Shown: piece after piece, positions 31,298 to 40,066 of the stretch | Numbering within the stretch: position 1 is the first letter of the stretch | How the letters are laid out: the number at the start of each line of letters is the position of its first letter | Assembly (NCBI RefSeq): GCF_000190755.2 | Contig: NZ_JH109152.1 | Span: 620,001 to 684,000, forward strand | Source: Methylobacter tundripaludum SV96 | GTDB lineage: Bacteria > Pseudomonadota > Gammaproteobacteria > Methylococcales > Methylomonadaceae | Length of the DNA stretch: 64,000 nucleotides | Direction: 5' to 3' | Made by a program: the position numbers and the translations under genes | Notes under the pieces: generated by a model | Database searches by the model: none | Told to the model about the DNA's origin: nothing | The model's input: the letters and a program-made list of their open reading frames with translations, nothing else

Positions 31298-32161
31298 ATG
31301 CGCCGCCTGCAAATAAAGCATGTAACTACTTACCAATACGCTGAACGCGTAACGCTATTGCCGCACAAATTGCTATTGCGTCCCCGTGAAGGTCACGAAA
31401 TCCGTATCGAATCGGCTGAATTGATTATCTCTCCTGCCCACCAACTGCAATGGCAGCGCGACGTGTACGACAATGCCGTGGCTCAGGCGACTTTTACTAA
31501 GCAGGACAATCGACTCTCGATCGACAGTCTTCTCATCCTTCAGCACTATGATAGCCGGCCATTAAATTTTCTGGTGGCCGATTATGCAGTGTTATTTCCC
31601 TTTCAGTACGATGCCGCAGAATGCATGGATTTGGGGCCTTACCTGTCAGTGACCTTCGATCAAGATATACCGCCATTGAGCGCCTGGTTGCGGCAATTCT
31701 GGCGCTCCGGCCAAGTAGTAGAAACTTATCTTCTGCTGGAATGGATTAATAAAGCGATTGCGAGCGGATTCACCTATCAACAACGGGAGGAACCGGGCGT
31801 TCAAACGCCTGCGACGACATTGACCCGACGCGCAGGCTCCTGTCGTGATTTTGCAACCTTGTTCATTGATGCCTGTCGTTTTTTGGGCTTGGCGGCGCGT
31901 TTTGTCACCGGCTACCAGTATTCGCCCACCCTTCTGCCGGGCCAGGGCTCAACCCATGCTTGGTCGGAAGTTTACCTGCCCGGCGCCGGTTGGAAAGGAT
32001 TCGACTCCACGTCCGGCCAAGTTGTCGGCAACGACCATATCGCCGTAGCCGTGAGTCGTCATCCCGAATTGGTGCCGCCGGTATCCGGCTCGTTTATAGC
32101 CGCCACCCACCAATCGCCACTAATGAGCGTAATGGTGGAGGTGGCTGAAATTCCGGCGTAG
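31298..32161 (+). CDS. Transglutaminase-like family protein
   Basis: 287 residues from MRRLQIKHVTTYQY, which follows AGGAG. N-terminal bacterial transglutaminase-like region (PF08379 type, LLPHKLLLRPREGH) and transglutaminase core with the Cys-His-Asp triad: GSCRDFA near residue 181, STHAWSEVY, and GFDSTSG. The fold catalyses peptidase or amide-crosslinking reactions; the actual substrate of this family is not established. Sequence GYQYSPTLLPGQGSTHAW is typical of the cytosolic transglutaminase-like proteins often found with circularly permuted ATP-grasp genes, but none are adjacent here. Confidence 0.88.
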   Translation: MRRLQIKHVTTYQYAERVTLLPHKLLLRPREGHEIRIESAELIISPAHQLQWQRDVYDNAVAQATFTKQDNRLSIDSLLILQHYDSRPLNFLVADYAVLFPFQYDAAECMDLGPYLSVTFDQDIPPLSAWLRQFWRSGQVVETYLLLEWINKAIASGFTYQQREEPGVQTPATTLTRRAGSCRDFATLFIDACRFLGLAARFVTGYQYSPTLLPGQGSTHAWSEVYLPGAGWKGFDSTSGQVVGNDHIAVAVSRHPELVPPVSGSFIAATHQSPLMSVMVEVAEIPA

Positions 32162-32479
32162 CGCCATCTTCCCCAGGATACGCACGATTGCGTAATATCG
32201 GGAGCTGCGCGGAGGGACGTCGAGACCGATTCAAGATGGAGAAAAAGACCTTCGTATTCGGCTGAGGGAAGGGCACCAAGAAGAGGGTTGTGGTGAGGCC
32301 TATGTGAAACGGACATAAGTCACATTCATGTGTCAGCACCGTCGGTTGGGTCGTGACCGGCTGAATCTACCGGTTCGGCCTATGCGGACCGGCATCTGCT
32401 TCCTGCACTGGCTGAGACCGGCAAGTTTCTGGATCAGGCGTTTTAGCATTAGCAAAATTTACCTAAGGATTTGGTTGAA

Positions 32480-32640
32480 AATAACTTCCCGAAACCACTA
32501 TTTTCGATCGTCGAGCCGTTCGTGCTGAGCTTGTCGAAGCATGATCGGCTTGACGCGGTAGGCCGAAATTTTCCCGCTCACCCTTCGACAAGCTCAGGGC
32601 GAACGGAAAAATTTCACTCAATCCATATCGGGAAGTTATT
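32480..32640. repeat. 161-bp nested inverted repeat
   Basis: Outer arms AATAACTTCCCGA (32480-32492) and TCGGGAAGTTATT (32628-32640) are perfect. Inner arms CCGTTCGTGCTGAGCTTGTCGAAG and CTTCGACAAGCTCAGGGCGAACGG pair, the latter a widespread bacterial intergenic palindrome. No coding capacity. Confidence 0.8.
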
Positions 32641-33163
32641 ACTGACCATATCCTAAGCGAGCACCCATCCATTAGTTCAGGCCTGCTTTTTTCAGGATCC
32701 GGTTGAAGGCTTTTTGAAGAGGGTTCAGCGGATTGCTTGCGACCTTCACGGACACTTCAGGCTGTTTTTTCAGGAGTTCAATGCCGATGGGGTTTAAGAC
32801 CGCATGGCTGAGCTTGTCATTATTACTTCGTGGTATGAATCACTTTGGCCCAACAAGCGAATTTGACGACAATCAAAGAGATAGAGCGTAACATAACAGC
32901 CTGCTTTTACGCCTGAACGGGGTAGTAACATCAGGGTGATCGCCTTGGACTTTTTGATTTATCGGAGAATCAATCAGTTGTGCTTTACTTGCAAATTGAT
33001 TCCGATGGATTGATGGTTTTATATGTATGTTTTTGAATTATTTATTATTTTAATGCGCTTCCTCCGGTAGCGACATGCACCGATTCAGGTGGTGGTTTTC
33101 ACTGGAGAATACGCATTTATTCAACAACGCCATCATGAACTACGATACATCACTGAGATTTTT
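32641..33163 (-). other. Gene-free stretch with C-terminal gene remnant
   Basis: A minus-strand open frame ends at 32672 with DKLSHAVLNPIGIELLKKQP ... KAFNRILKKAGLN and is open for about 53 codons, without a start codon (stop at about 32840 upstream). It may be the tail of a lost gene. The rest, including 160 AT-rich bases before the hydrogenase operon, shows no gene; no clear sigma54 or sigma70 promoter could be assigned. Confidence 0.35.
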
Positions 33164-34105
33164 ATGACGACACTACTTTGGCTACAAACCGGTTCCTGCG
33201 GCGGCGACACCATGTCGATTCTATGCGCGGACAGCCCATCACTGGAAGAACTCATTGATGAATACAGCATCGAGATGCTCTGGCAGCCCTCCCTTTCCAT
33301 AGAACCGACGAGCAGACTGGATACGTTGATCGAGGCGATTATCGCGGATCAACAAGCCCTCGACATTTTATGCATTGAAGGCAGCATCATCACCGGACCC
33401 AATGGCTCAGGCATGTACGATCCGTATCGTGGGCGTTCCAAAATGAGCCTGGTCAGTGAACTGGCCGAAAAGGCTGAATACGTAGTCGCTTTGGGTACGT
33501 GTGCGTCATACGGCGGTGTCCATGCCGCGCCGCCCAACCCGACCGACTGTCTCGGCTTGCAGTTCGACAAGCAATCTCCGGGCGGGTTATTGCCGATCGA
33601 ATGGCGATCTCGCAAAGGTCTGCCGGTCATCAATATCTCGGGTTGCCCCGCTCACCCCAATGCGATGACCAAAACCTTGGCCATGCTGGCTTCCGGACTT
33701 CCACTGGAACTCGATCATCTTAACCGCCCCAAGGCCTTTTTCAATAGCACCGTGCATCAGGGCTGCACCCGCAACGAATATCATGAGTACGACGTAGAGG
33801 ACACCGAGTTCGGCGATAAGGGGTGCATGTTCTTTAATCTGGGTTGTCAGGGGCCGGTCACGATGGCCATTTGCAATACCGAACTCTGGAATGGCCGCAG
33901 CAGCAAGACTAGGGCAGGGGTGCCGTGTTTCGGTTGTACTTCCCCCGACTTTCCGCTGGATCAGGACCTGTTCCTCACCGAAAAAATAGGCACTATTCCG
34001 GTACATCTGCCGTTGGGCGTAGAACGGGCCAATTACATGGCCTACAAAAGTCTGGCCCACGATGCGGCTCCCGACCGGCTGCTGAACAAGAAGATGGATA
34101 CTTAA
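33164..34105 (+). CDS. [NiFe] hydrogenase small subunit (group 2 / 1h-like)
   Basis: 313 residues from MTTLLWLQTGSCGGD; the family start (LWLQ.G.C) shows that the ATG at 33164, not 33089, is right. There is no Tat signal, so the enzyme is cytosolic. Iron-sulfur ligands: C12, then ALGTCASYGG, GCPAHP, GCTRNEY, GCMFFNLGCQGP and KTRAGVPCFGC. The second position of the usual CxxC is Asp15 (CGGD) instead of Cys. This subunit passes electrons from the active site through FeS clusters. The product belongs to the short, Tat-less small subunits seen in uptake group 2a, sensory group 2b/2c and high-affinity group 1h; a tree is needed to decide which. Confidence 0.9.
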   Translation: MTTLLWLQTGSCGGDTMSILCADSPSLEELIDEYSIEMLWQPSLSIEPTSRLDTLIEAIIADQQALDILCIEGSIITGPNGSGMYDPYRGRSKMSLVSELAEKAEYVVALGTCASYGGVHAAPPNPTDCLGLQFDKQSPGGLLPIEWRSRKGLPVINISGCPAHPNAMTKTLAMLASGLPLELDHLNRPKAFFNSTVHQGCTRNEYHEYDVEDTEFGDKGCMFFNLGCQGPVTMAICNTELWNGRSSKTRAGVPCFGCTSPDFPLDQDLFLTEKIGTIPVHLPLGVERANYMAYKSLAHDAAPDRLLNKKMDT

Positions 34106-34107
34106 CC

Positions 34108-35646
34108 ATGGCCAGACGAACCATCCAAATCGACCTTAACCGGGTCGAAGGCGATCTCGATTTTCAGCTGGAACTGGAGGACAACAAAGTCGTCGATGCC
34201 CGTTGTATCGGCTCCCTCTATAGGGGGTTCGAACAAATCCTCATGAGCCGTAAGCCCAAGGATTCTTTGGTGATTACGCCCCGCATCTGCGGCATCTGCG
34301 GCACCGCGCAATTAAATGCCGCAGTGCTTGCGCTGGAACATATCGGGCGAATTCCTGTGCCGCCCACGGCCATTCGCATTCGCAATCTGTGCTTGATGGC
34401 CGAGACGGTACAAAGCGATCTGCGGCAATCTTTTATGTTTTTTACTGCCGATTTTTGCCATTCCAAATACGTCGATCGGCCGTTTTATGAAAAAGCGCGG
34501 GCCGCTTTCCTGCCGTTTAAGGGCTCGGTTCACCGCGGCGCTCTCGAACATTCGCGTCATATCGTCGAAATTATCGCCCTGTTTGGCGGCCAGTGGCCGC
34601 ACTCGTCTTATATGTTGCCGGGCGGTGTGACTACGCCTGCGAGCTCTCGCCATATTATCGACAGCCTGTCCATTCTCAACAAGTTGACCCGATGGTTTGA
34701 ACAGGCCATCATCGGGACAGACCTGGATGCTTGGCTGGCAATACAATCCGCCGACGAATTCTTTACCTGGCTGACGGCGAAGGATGCCCATGCCGACAGC
34801 GCCATCGGACTGTTTACGCTGATGAGCCGCGACATAGGCCTGCACAACACGGGGTTCGGCACTCCGCATATGATCAGCTATGGCGCTTATGACGATCCGG
34901 ATGATGCCGGGACTTTTCCCCCGCATCGCAAGCACTTGTTCAGAGCCGGTTTCCTCAATGGCGATACCGGCGACATCGAGCCTTTCGAGCAAGCCGAAAT
35001 TACCGAACATGTACGCTATTCCTGGTTTCAGCCATACCAAGGCGGTCGCCATCCGTTTCAGGGGCAAACCATCCCTGATTACCAACCCCATTCCGACCGC
35101 TATACCTGGTGCAAAGCGCCTCGCTATCAAAATAAAGTCGTGCAAACCGGCCCGCTGGCAGATGCGCTAATCGACGGCGAGCCGCTGATTCGCTCGTTAT
35201 ATCAGGCGGAGGGGGGCAATGCCTGGCTGCGCCAGTTCGCGCGCTTACACCGTACCGCCCGGCTGTTGCATAAAATGCGCGAAACGCTACGCGAGCTGGC
35301 CGCACAGCCTAACGCCCCGCACATGATCTCCCCCGACGAGAAAGAAATCCCCGACGGAGAAGGCTTTGGGTTGGTAACGGCGGCGCGCGGCGCACTGGGG
35401 CATTGGGTGCAAATCACCGACGGCGTTATTAGCCGCTATCAAGTCGTTACGCCAACCGCATGGAATGCATCGCCCAAAGACAGCGAAGGCCGACACGGCC
35501 ATTGGGAAAGCAGTTTGATCGGTTTGACTGTCGACGATCCCGACGACCCGGTGGAAATCGGCCATATTATCCGCTCCCATGATCCTTGTCTGGTCTGTAC
35601 CGTGCATCTACTCGACACGGGCAAACGCATCACTGTATGGCCCTAA
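34108..35646 (+). CDS. [NiFe] hydrogenase large subunit
   Basis: 512 residues from MARRTIQIDLNRVEGDLD, two bases after the small subunit gene. It carries the active-site Ni through Cys pairs RICGIC (residues near 54-59) and DPCLVC near the C-terminus. The L1 motif reads CGICGTAQ, with Gln in place of the usual His. The middle regions ALFGGQWPHSSYMLPGG and DIGLHNTGFG match group 2 and 1h proteins. The L2 motif DPCLVCTVH is followed by a 12-residue tail (LLDTGKRITVWP), the peptide normally cut off after Ni insertion. The tail together with the protease gene next to it shows a processed enzyme. No hyp maturation genes are in the window. Confidence 0.92.
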   Translation: MARRTIQIDLNRVEGDLDFQLELEDNKVVDARCIGSLYRGFEQILMSRKPKDSLVITPRICGICGTAQLNAAVLALEHIGRIPVPPTAIRIRNLCLMAETVQSDLRQSFMFFTADFCHSKYVDRPFYEKARAAFLPFKGSVHRGALEHSRHIVEIIALFGGQWPHSSYMLPGGVTTPASSRHIIDSLSILNKLTRWFEQAIIGTDLDAWLAIQSADEFFTWLTAKDAHADSAIGLFTLMSRDIGLHNTGFGTPHMISYGAYDDPDDAGTFPPHRKHLFRAGFLNGDTGDIEPFEQAEITEHVRYSWFQPYQGGRHPFQGQTIPDYQPHSDRYTWCKAPRYQNKVVQTGPLADALIDGEPLIRSLYQAEGGNAWLRQFARLHRTARLLHKMRETLRELAAQPNAPHMISPDEKEIPDGEGFGLVTAARGALGHWVQITDGVISRYQVVTPTAWNASPKDSEGRHGHWESSLIGLTVDDPDDPVEIGHIIRSHDPCLVCTVHLLDTGKRITVWP

Positions 35647-35649
35647 GCT

Positions 35650-36102
35650 ATGGGTACGCTCCACATTGTTTGTTTCGGTAACGAACTGCACGGGGATGAC
35701 GGCTTCGGCATCCGCGTTTACGCACAGCTCTGCCGGTCGACGTGGACGAAAGATGTCGAGGTGTTCAATGCAGGCATTGCCGGACTCAATGCGCTCCGGT
35801 TTCTTGAGGATTGCAGTCAGGCGATTCTGGTCGATGCCCTGGCCAACTTCGGGAATGTCGGGGAGGTTTTCCTGTTAAGGCCGGAAGACTTGGCCGACAG
35901 ACCCGAGCAGCTCACCGGTCATGGTCTGGGAATTCCGTATTTGCTGGAGGCTCTTAAAGTCATCAGGGAACCGCAGCCGGATATTTTGATCGTGGGTGTC
36001 GAAATAGCCGCCGTCAACCCCTTTTCTCCCGGTTTGTCCGATGAAACCGAGCACGCCATACCCAAAACCGTCCAATTGATACGAGGTCTCTTGTCGGAAT
36101 GA
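35650..36102 (+). CDS. Hydrogenase maturation endopeptidase (HupD/HycI family)
   Basis: 150 residues. It removes the C-terminal peptide of the large subunit after nickel insertion. The family motif GNELHGDDGFG carries the Ni-sensing Glu (E12); the other two ligands are visible as D62 in ILVDALANF and H91 in GHGLGIPYLL. The ATG is three bases after the large subunit stop, and the gene overlaps the signalling gene by four bases (ATGA). Its presence means the operon encodes a dedicated processing enzyme for its own hydrogenase, which argues for a real, assembled Ni site. Confidence 0.9.
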   Translation: MGTLHIVCFGNELHGDDGFGIRVYAQLCRSTWTKDVEVFNAGIAGLNALRFLEDCSQAILVDALANFGNVGEVFLLRPEDLADRPEQLTGHGLGIPYLLEALKVIREPQPDILIVGVEIAAVNPFSPGLSDETEHAIPKTVQLIRGLLSE

Positions 36103-38723
36103 GCCGTCAAAATCCAAATTTTCGCGATGCCGTTGTCGAATCGGTAACGTTCCTCGACTCGACTGCTCCGCCGCGTTGGAAAGGCCGCGTACAGTTACCC
36201 GGCGAGCATCGTCCTATCGATATTCTGATTTTCAATCTTCAGGGCGAATTTCAGGCCGTCCCAGCCCTTTGCCCTCATGAAGGTTGCGATCTGACGCATT
36301 GTCCGCTGTTCAATGAAAACATCCTTGTTTGTCCGGCGCATAGCCGACGCATCGATTTGAAGATTTCCGAACTTCGCGTCAAAGAACTCGACGGTCAATT
36401 TTTGGTGTCCCTGAATACAACCAGTCTGTTTGAAACGGCTGAAAACCGGACCGAAATTACCTCCGGCAGCGAGGGTTTAGAAACAGTGCTGCAACTGCGG
36501 GAGGAAATCGACAAGTTACGGCTGGCCACTCTGAAACAGGAAAAGCAAATTCGCGTTATCACCCAAAGCATGGATGCCATGCTCTGCGAGTCGGAACAGC
36601 AAAAGCTAAAACTCAAAGAAAAGGTGCATCAGCAGCAGGCCTTAAGTCGCTTTGTTGACCGCGTCATGGATACTATTGACGATCTCCTGGTCGTCATTGA
36701 TACGGAAGGCCGGATTCTCCGGCTGAATACGGCGGTGGAGCGCGAACTCGGGCTTACCGAAGCTGAATTACTGGGAACCGGCATCGACGAATTGCTGACT
36801 CCCCTCGAACAACAGCACCTTGCAGGGCAATTGCCGGGTTTGCCCTGGCCGATTCGATCCGTGCTGTTGGAAACCATCCGGCTTAACGGATACTACGCCG
36901 GTGAACATGAGCTTCTGGGCAAAAACAGGGACAACGCAAAATCCATCTACTGGCTGAAGAGCAGTTTGCTGCATTCGGAGCAGGGAAAGCTGGAAGGCGC
37001 CGTTGTAACCGCCTTGAACATCACCGAATTGAAAAACCGGGAGACCCAACTGCAATTGAGCGCCAAAGTCTTCGAAAATAGCAGCGAGGCGATTTTTATC
37101 ACCGATCCGCAGGGCACCATCATGGAGGTCAATGCAGCATTCTGTTCAATCACCGGCTATGAGCGTTCCGAAGTGCTGGGTCGAAACCCCCGGATATTGA
37201 AATCAAAACTGCACGATAAGCCGTTTTATAAACGTCTATGGCGATCGCTATTGGATGAGGGGGGATGGAAAGGAGAAATCTGGGATCGCCGAAAAAACGG
37301 CGAATTCTGCCCGATGCTGCTCAGCATTAACGCCGTCGCTGACAAGCTGGGCCAGTTAACGCATTATGTGGCGATCTCCACGGACATCAGCCAGCAGAAA
37401 CAAACGGAACGGGAACTCAAACAGTTGGCGTACTACGATGTACTCACCAGCCTTCCCAACCGGTCTCTGTTCAAGAATCGATTTGAGCACGAAATCTGTT
37501 TGGCGGAACGTAATAATACCCGTCTCGCCTTGTTTTTTCTTGATCTGGATCATTTCAAGAACGTCAACGATACGCTCGGTCATTGGGCCGGCGACTGTTT
37601 ATTGCAGATCACCTCAACACGTATTCAAAGCTGCTTACGCAAAACAGACACGGTTGCCCGTATGGGCGGAGACGAGTTTACCATCATCCTGCCCGGTTTA
37701 ACCGGCATTACCGATGCCACCGAGCTTGCCCGAAAACTGATTGATGCCATGACCAAACCGGTGCAAATTAAAGATCACACGGTTTTCGTCGGCGTCAGTA
37801 TCGGCATCGCCATTTTTCCCGATGACGGCAATGACTTCTACACTCTGACCAAGCACGCGGATACCGCTATGTACGCGGCCAAAGCGAAAGGCCGAGGCCT
37901 GTTTCAGTATTATGAAGAGGGTATGAACGAGGCGGCACATCAGCGACTATTGCTGGAAAACGCATTGCGCTTGGCCATAGAGCGGGAAGAGTTCCAGCTT
38001 TATTACCAGCCCAAGGCCGATAGCAATTTAAGCCGAATAACCGGCGCCGAAGCGCTGATTCGCTGGAGACGTCCCGGCTTCGGCATTATACCGCCGGACC
38101 GCTTCATCGCTATCGCCGAGGAAACGGCTTTAATTATTCCGCTGGGGAAATGGATACTGAAGACGGCCTGTTTGCAAGCCAAGGTATGGGTTAATCAACT
38201 GCCAGGTTTCCGGCTCGCTATCAATTTATCGCCCCTGCAACTTCTGGCCGATGATTTTATTGTCGTCCTTGATCGCATTCTGGCCGAAACCGACACCAAG
38301 CCCGAATGGATTGAATTGGAAGTGACCGAAGGTCTGATTATGCTCGACATCGTAAAAGCGACCGAACGATTGCATCAAATCCGGGAACGCGGTATCCATG
38401 TTGCGATGGACGACTTCGGCACCGGCTATTCGTCTTTATCCTATTTGCAAAAATTGCCTATCCATACGCTTAAAATCGACCGATCGTTCATCATGGCTTA
38501 TACCAATGACCCCGCCTCGAGCGAGGCGGCATTTATCAAGACCATCGTATCCTTTGGGCAAGTTTTGAATATGACGGTTGTCGCCGAAGGCGTAGAAACC
38601 GAATCCCAGCTGGCGCTGTTACAGTCTTACGGCTGCGATGAGATTCAAGGATATTATCTCTCGCCTCCGTTGCCCGCAGATGAATTTCAGAGGCGCTGGA
38701 TTGATCATGGCGTTGTTGAATGA
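36099..38723 (+). CDS. Rieske-PAS-PAS-GGDEF-EAL signalling protein
   Basis: 874 residues. Domains in order: Rieske [2Fe-2S] domain (about 15-108) with ligands C58-P-H60 and C78-P-A-H81; coiled coil (about 128-185); PAS-like domain (about 187-310); second PAS (about 322-435, ITDPQGTIMEVNAAFCSITG); GGDEF domain with intact GGDEF at 523-527 and an RxxD inhibitory site (RKTD, 514-517); EAL domain with E651-A-L, ELEVTEG, DDFGTGYSSL and EGVETESQ. It can therefore in principle both make and break cyclic-di-GMP. The ATG overlaps the protease stop. The Rieske domain can receive electrons, which suggests that hydrogenase redox state is read by this protein; that link is inference. Rieske fused to GGDEF-EAL is rare in my experience. 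Confidence 0.93.
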   Translation: MSRQNPNFRDAVVESVTFLDSTAPPRWKGRVQLPGEHRPIDILIFNLQGEFQAVPALCPHEGCDLTHCPLFNENILVCPAHSRRIDLKISELRVKELDGQFLVSLNTTSLFETAENRTEITSGSEGLETVLQLREEIDKLRLATLKQEKQIRVITQSMDAMLCESEQQKLKLKEKVHQQQALSRFVDRVMDTIDDLLVVIDTEGRILRLNTAVERELGLTEAELLGTGIDELLTPLEQQHLAGQLPGLPWPIRSVLLETIRLNGYYAGEHELLGKNRDNAKSIYWLKSSLLHSEQGKLEGAVVTALNITELKNRETQLQLSAKVFENSSEAIFITDPQGTIMEVNAAFCSITGYERSEVLGRNPRILKSKLHDKPFYKRLWRSLLDEGGWKGEIWDRRKNGEFCPMLLSINAVADKLGQLTHYVAISTDISQQKQTERELKQLAYYDVLTSLPNRSLFKNRFEHEICLAERNNTRLALFFLDLDHFKNVNDTLGHWAGDCLLQITSTRIQSCLRKTDTVARMGGDEFTIILPGLTGITDATELARKLIDAMTKPVQIKDHTVFVGVSIGIAIFPDDGNDFYTLTKHADTAMYAAKAKGRGLFQYYEEGMNEAAHQRLLLENALRLAIEREEFQLYYQPKADSNLSRITGAEALIRWRRPGFGIIPPDRFIAIAEETALIIPLGKWILKTACLQAKVWVNQLPGFRLAINLSPLQLLADDFIVVLDRILAETDTKPEWIELEVTEGLIMLDIVKATERLHQIRERGIHVAMDDFGTGYSSLSYLQKLPIHTLKIDRSFIMAYTNDPASSEAAFIKTIVSFGQVLNMTVVAEGVETESQLALLQSYGCDEIQGYYLSPPLPADEFQRRWIDHGVVE

Positions 38724-38812
38724 ATCAAGTAATGGCGTTCTGTCACATTAATGAATCGATTGCGTTGGCCGTAAATTTGGCCGGAAGGCTACCTTTATTT
38801 GAATAACCGATA

Positions 38813-39640
38813 TTAATCGACGGTCCATTGCACCAGGCCGCTGTATGACGTGGCAATAACAAGCAAGCCGAAGACGATGCGGTACCAGGCGAAAATGATG
38901 AAGTCATGGTGGCTGATGTAACGCAATAATGCCTTGATGGCTAATAGCGCGCTGAGGAATGCGGCGACCAGGCCTGCGGCAAAATAGGGGGCGTCGGTTG
39001 CCAGGTCCAATAAATCGCGATGCTTATACAAATCGTAAATACTGGCGACGATCAGCGTGGGAATCGCCAGAAAAAACGAGAATTCGGTTGCGGCTTTGCG
39101 CGACAGTCCGAATAACAAACCGCCGATGATGGTTGCGCCGGAGCGCGAAGTTCCCGGAATCAACGCGAAAGCCTGTGCGATACCGAGTTTTAACGCATCC
39201 AATGGGCTCAAATCCTCGACTTCGTGGATACGGATATTATGTTCCCGCTTTTCCGCCCAAATAATGACGAAAGCACCGACGATAAACGCCAGGGCCACGG
39301 GAATGGGCTTGAATAACACGGCTTTGATGTATTTGCCGAACAGTAAACCGAGGCTCGCCAACGGTATGAAGGCAATCATCAGGTTAAAGGCGAATTTTTG
39401 CGCCGACTTCTGACTGGGCAGTCCTATGATAACGGCAGTGATTTTTGAGCGATATTCCCAGCACACCGCCAGGATAGCGCCGACCTGAATAACAATTTCA
39501 AATAATTTACCCTTGTCATCATTAAAGTTCAGCAAGTCGCCAACCAGAATTAAGTGTCCGGTACTGGAAACCGGCAAAAATTCGGTCAGGCCCTCAACAA
39601 TGCCCAGAATGATGGTTTTAATCGTTAATATAAGATCCAT
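38813..39640 (-). CDS. uppP: Undecaprenyl-diphosphatase
   Basis: 275 residues, eight or so membrane helices. UppP (BacA) removes one phosphate from undecaprenyl diphosphate so that the lipid carrier can be reused for peptidoglycan and O-antigen synthesis. Motifs: [17 protein letters not shown] near residues 16-32 and [20 protein letters not shown] near 160-180, with the catalytic Glu and Ser/Arg residues. Length is normal. It converges with the signalling gene at its 3' end and is monocistronic; the 427-base gap to aceE carries a dispersed repeat and no gene. Confidence 0.95.
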   Translation of the reverse strand: MDLILTIKTIILGIVEGLTEFLPVSSTGHLILVGDLLNFNDDKGKLFEIVIQVGAILAVCWEYRSKITAVIIGLPSQKSAQKFAFNLMIAFIPLASLGLLFGKYIKAVLFKPIPVALAFIVGAFVIIWAEKREHNIRIHEVEDLSPLDALKLGIAQAFALIPGTSRSGATIIGGLLFGLSRKAATEFSFFLAIPTLIVASIYDLYKHRDLLDLATDAPYFAAGLVAAFLSALLAIKALLRYISHHDFIIFAWYRIVFGLLVIATSYSGLVQWTVD

Positions 39641-39891
39641 GGTTTATTAGGTAAGGTGAGTGGTTTGGGGGGAAAGTCGGTCTGCTCTGGTTTGATGCAG
39701 TGTTACCTATAATAAACCGCCGTATCGCAAAAAAACAAACATCCGATCAGTAAAATTTGCATTCGTCATCTGCTTTCAGCATCAAGATGACTAAAACGGA
39801 TGCATTGCCCCCCTCGCATTGTTTATAATATGCGCAATAATTAGAGCATTTCTGGCCTTGCTTTCACTATTTCAGTAAAATATCGGGTTAC

Positions 39892-39987
39892 GACTGCATG
39901 GACAGCTATTTGCTCCTGCAATATCTGCATTCCCCAAGTTCATGTGGGGAATGCAGGAGATAGAGCAATGCAGGAAGCTATTGCCGA
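39892..39987 (+). repeat. Dispersed CTGCATGGATGCAGGAG repeat, copy 3 with insert
   Basis: ACTGCATGGA is separated from GCAGGAGATAGAGCA...TTGCCGA by about 45 bases with its own hairpin (GCATTCCCC/GGGGAATGC). The rest of the 39641-40066 gap shows no gene. Confidence 0.7.
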
Positions 39988-40066
39988 TGCTACGCTCTTG
40001 TGCCCTATGGGTAAAACTCAACCTACATTTTTAATCCATGCATATCCGCCGTAACAGGATCAATCA

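Noticed and set aside
33089-33163. N-terminal extension of the small subunit by 25 codons
   Set aside because: The extra residues look neither like a Tat signal nor like the family; the product should start MTTLLWLQ.
33925-34107. N-terminal extension of the hydrogenase large subunit by 61 codons
   Set aside because: It overlaps the small subunit gene, and the family start MARRTIQIDLNRVEGDL at 34108 fits known proteins.
34312-35145. 277-codon minus-strand frame inside the hydrogenase large subunit gene
   Set aside because: Shadow frame; the plus-strand product carries the L1 and L2 motifs.
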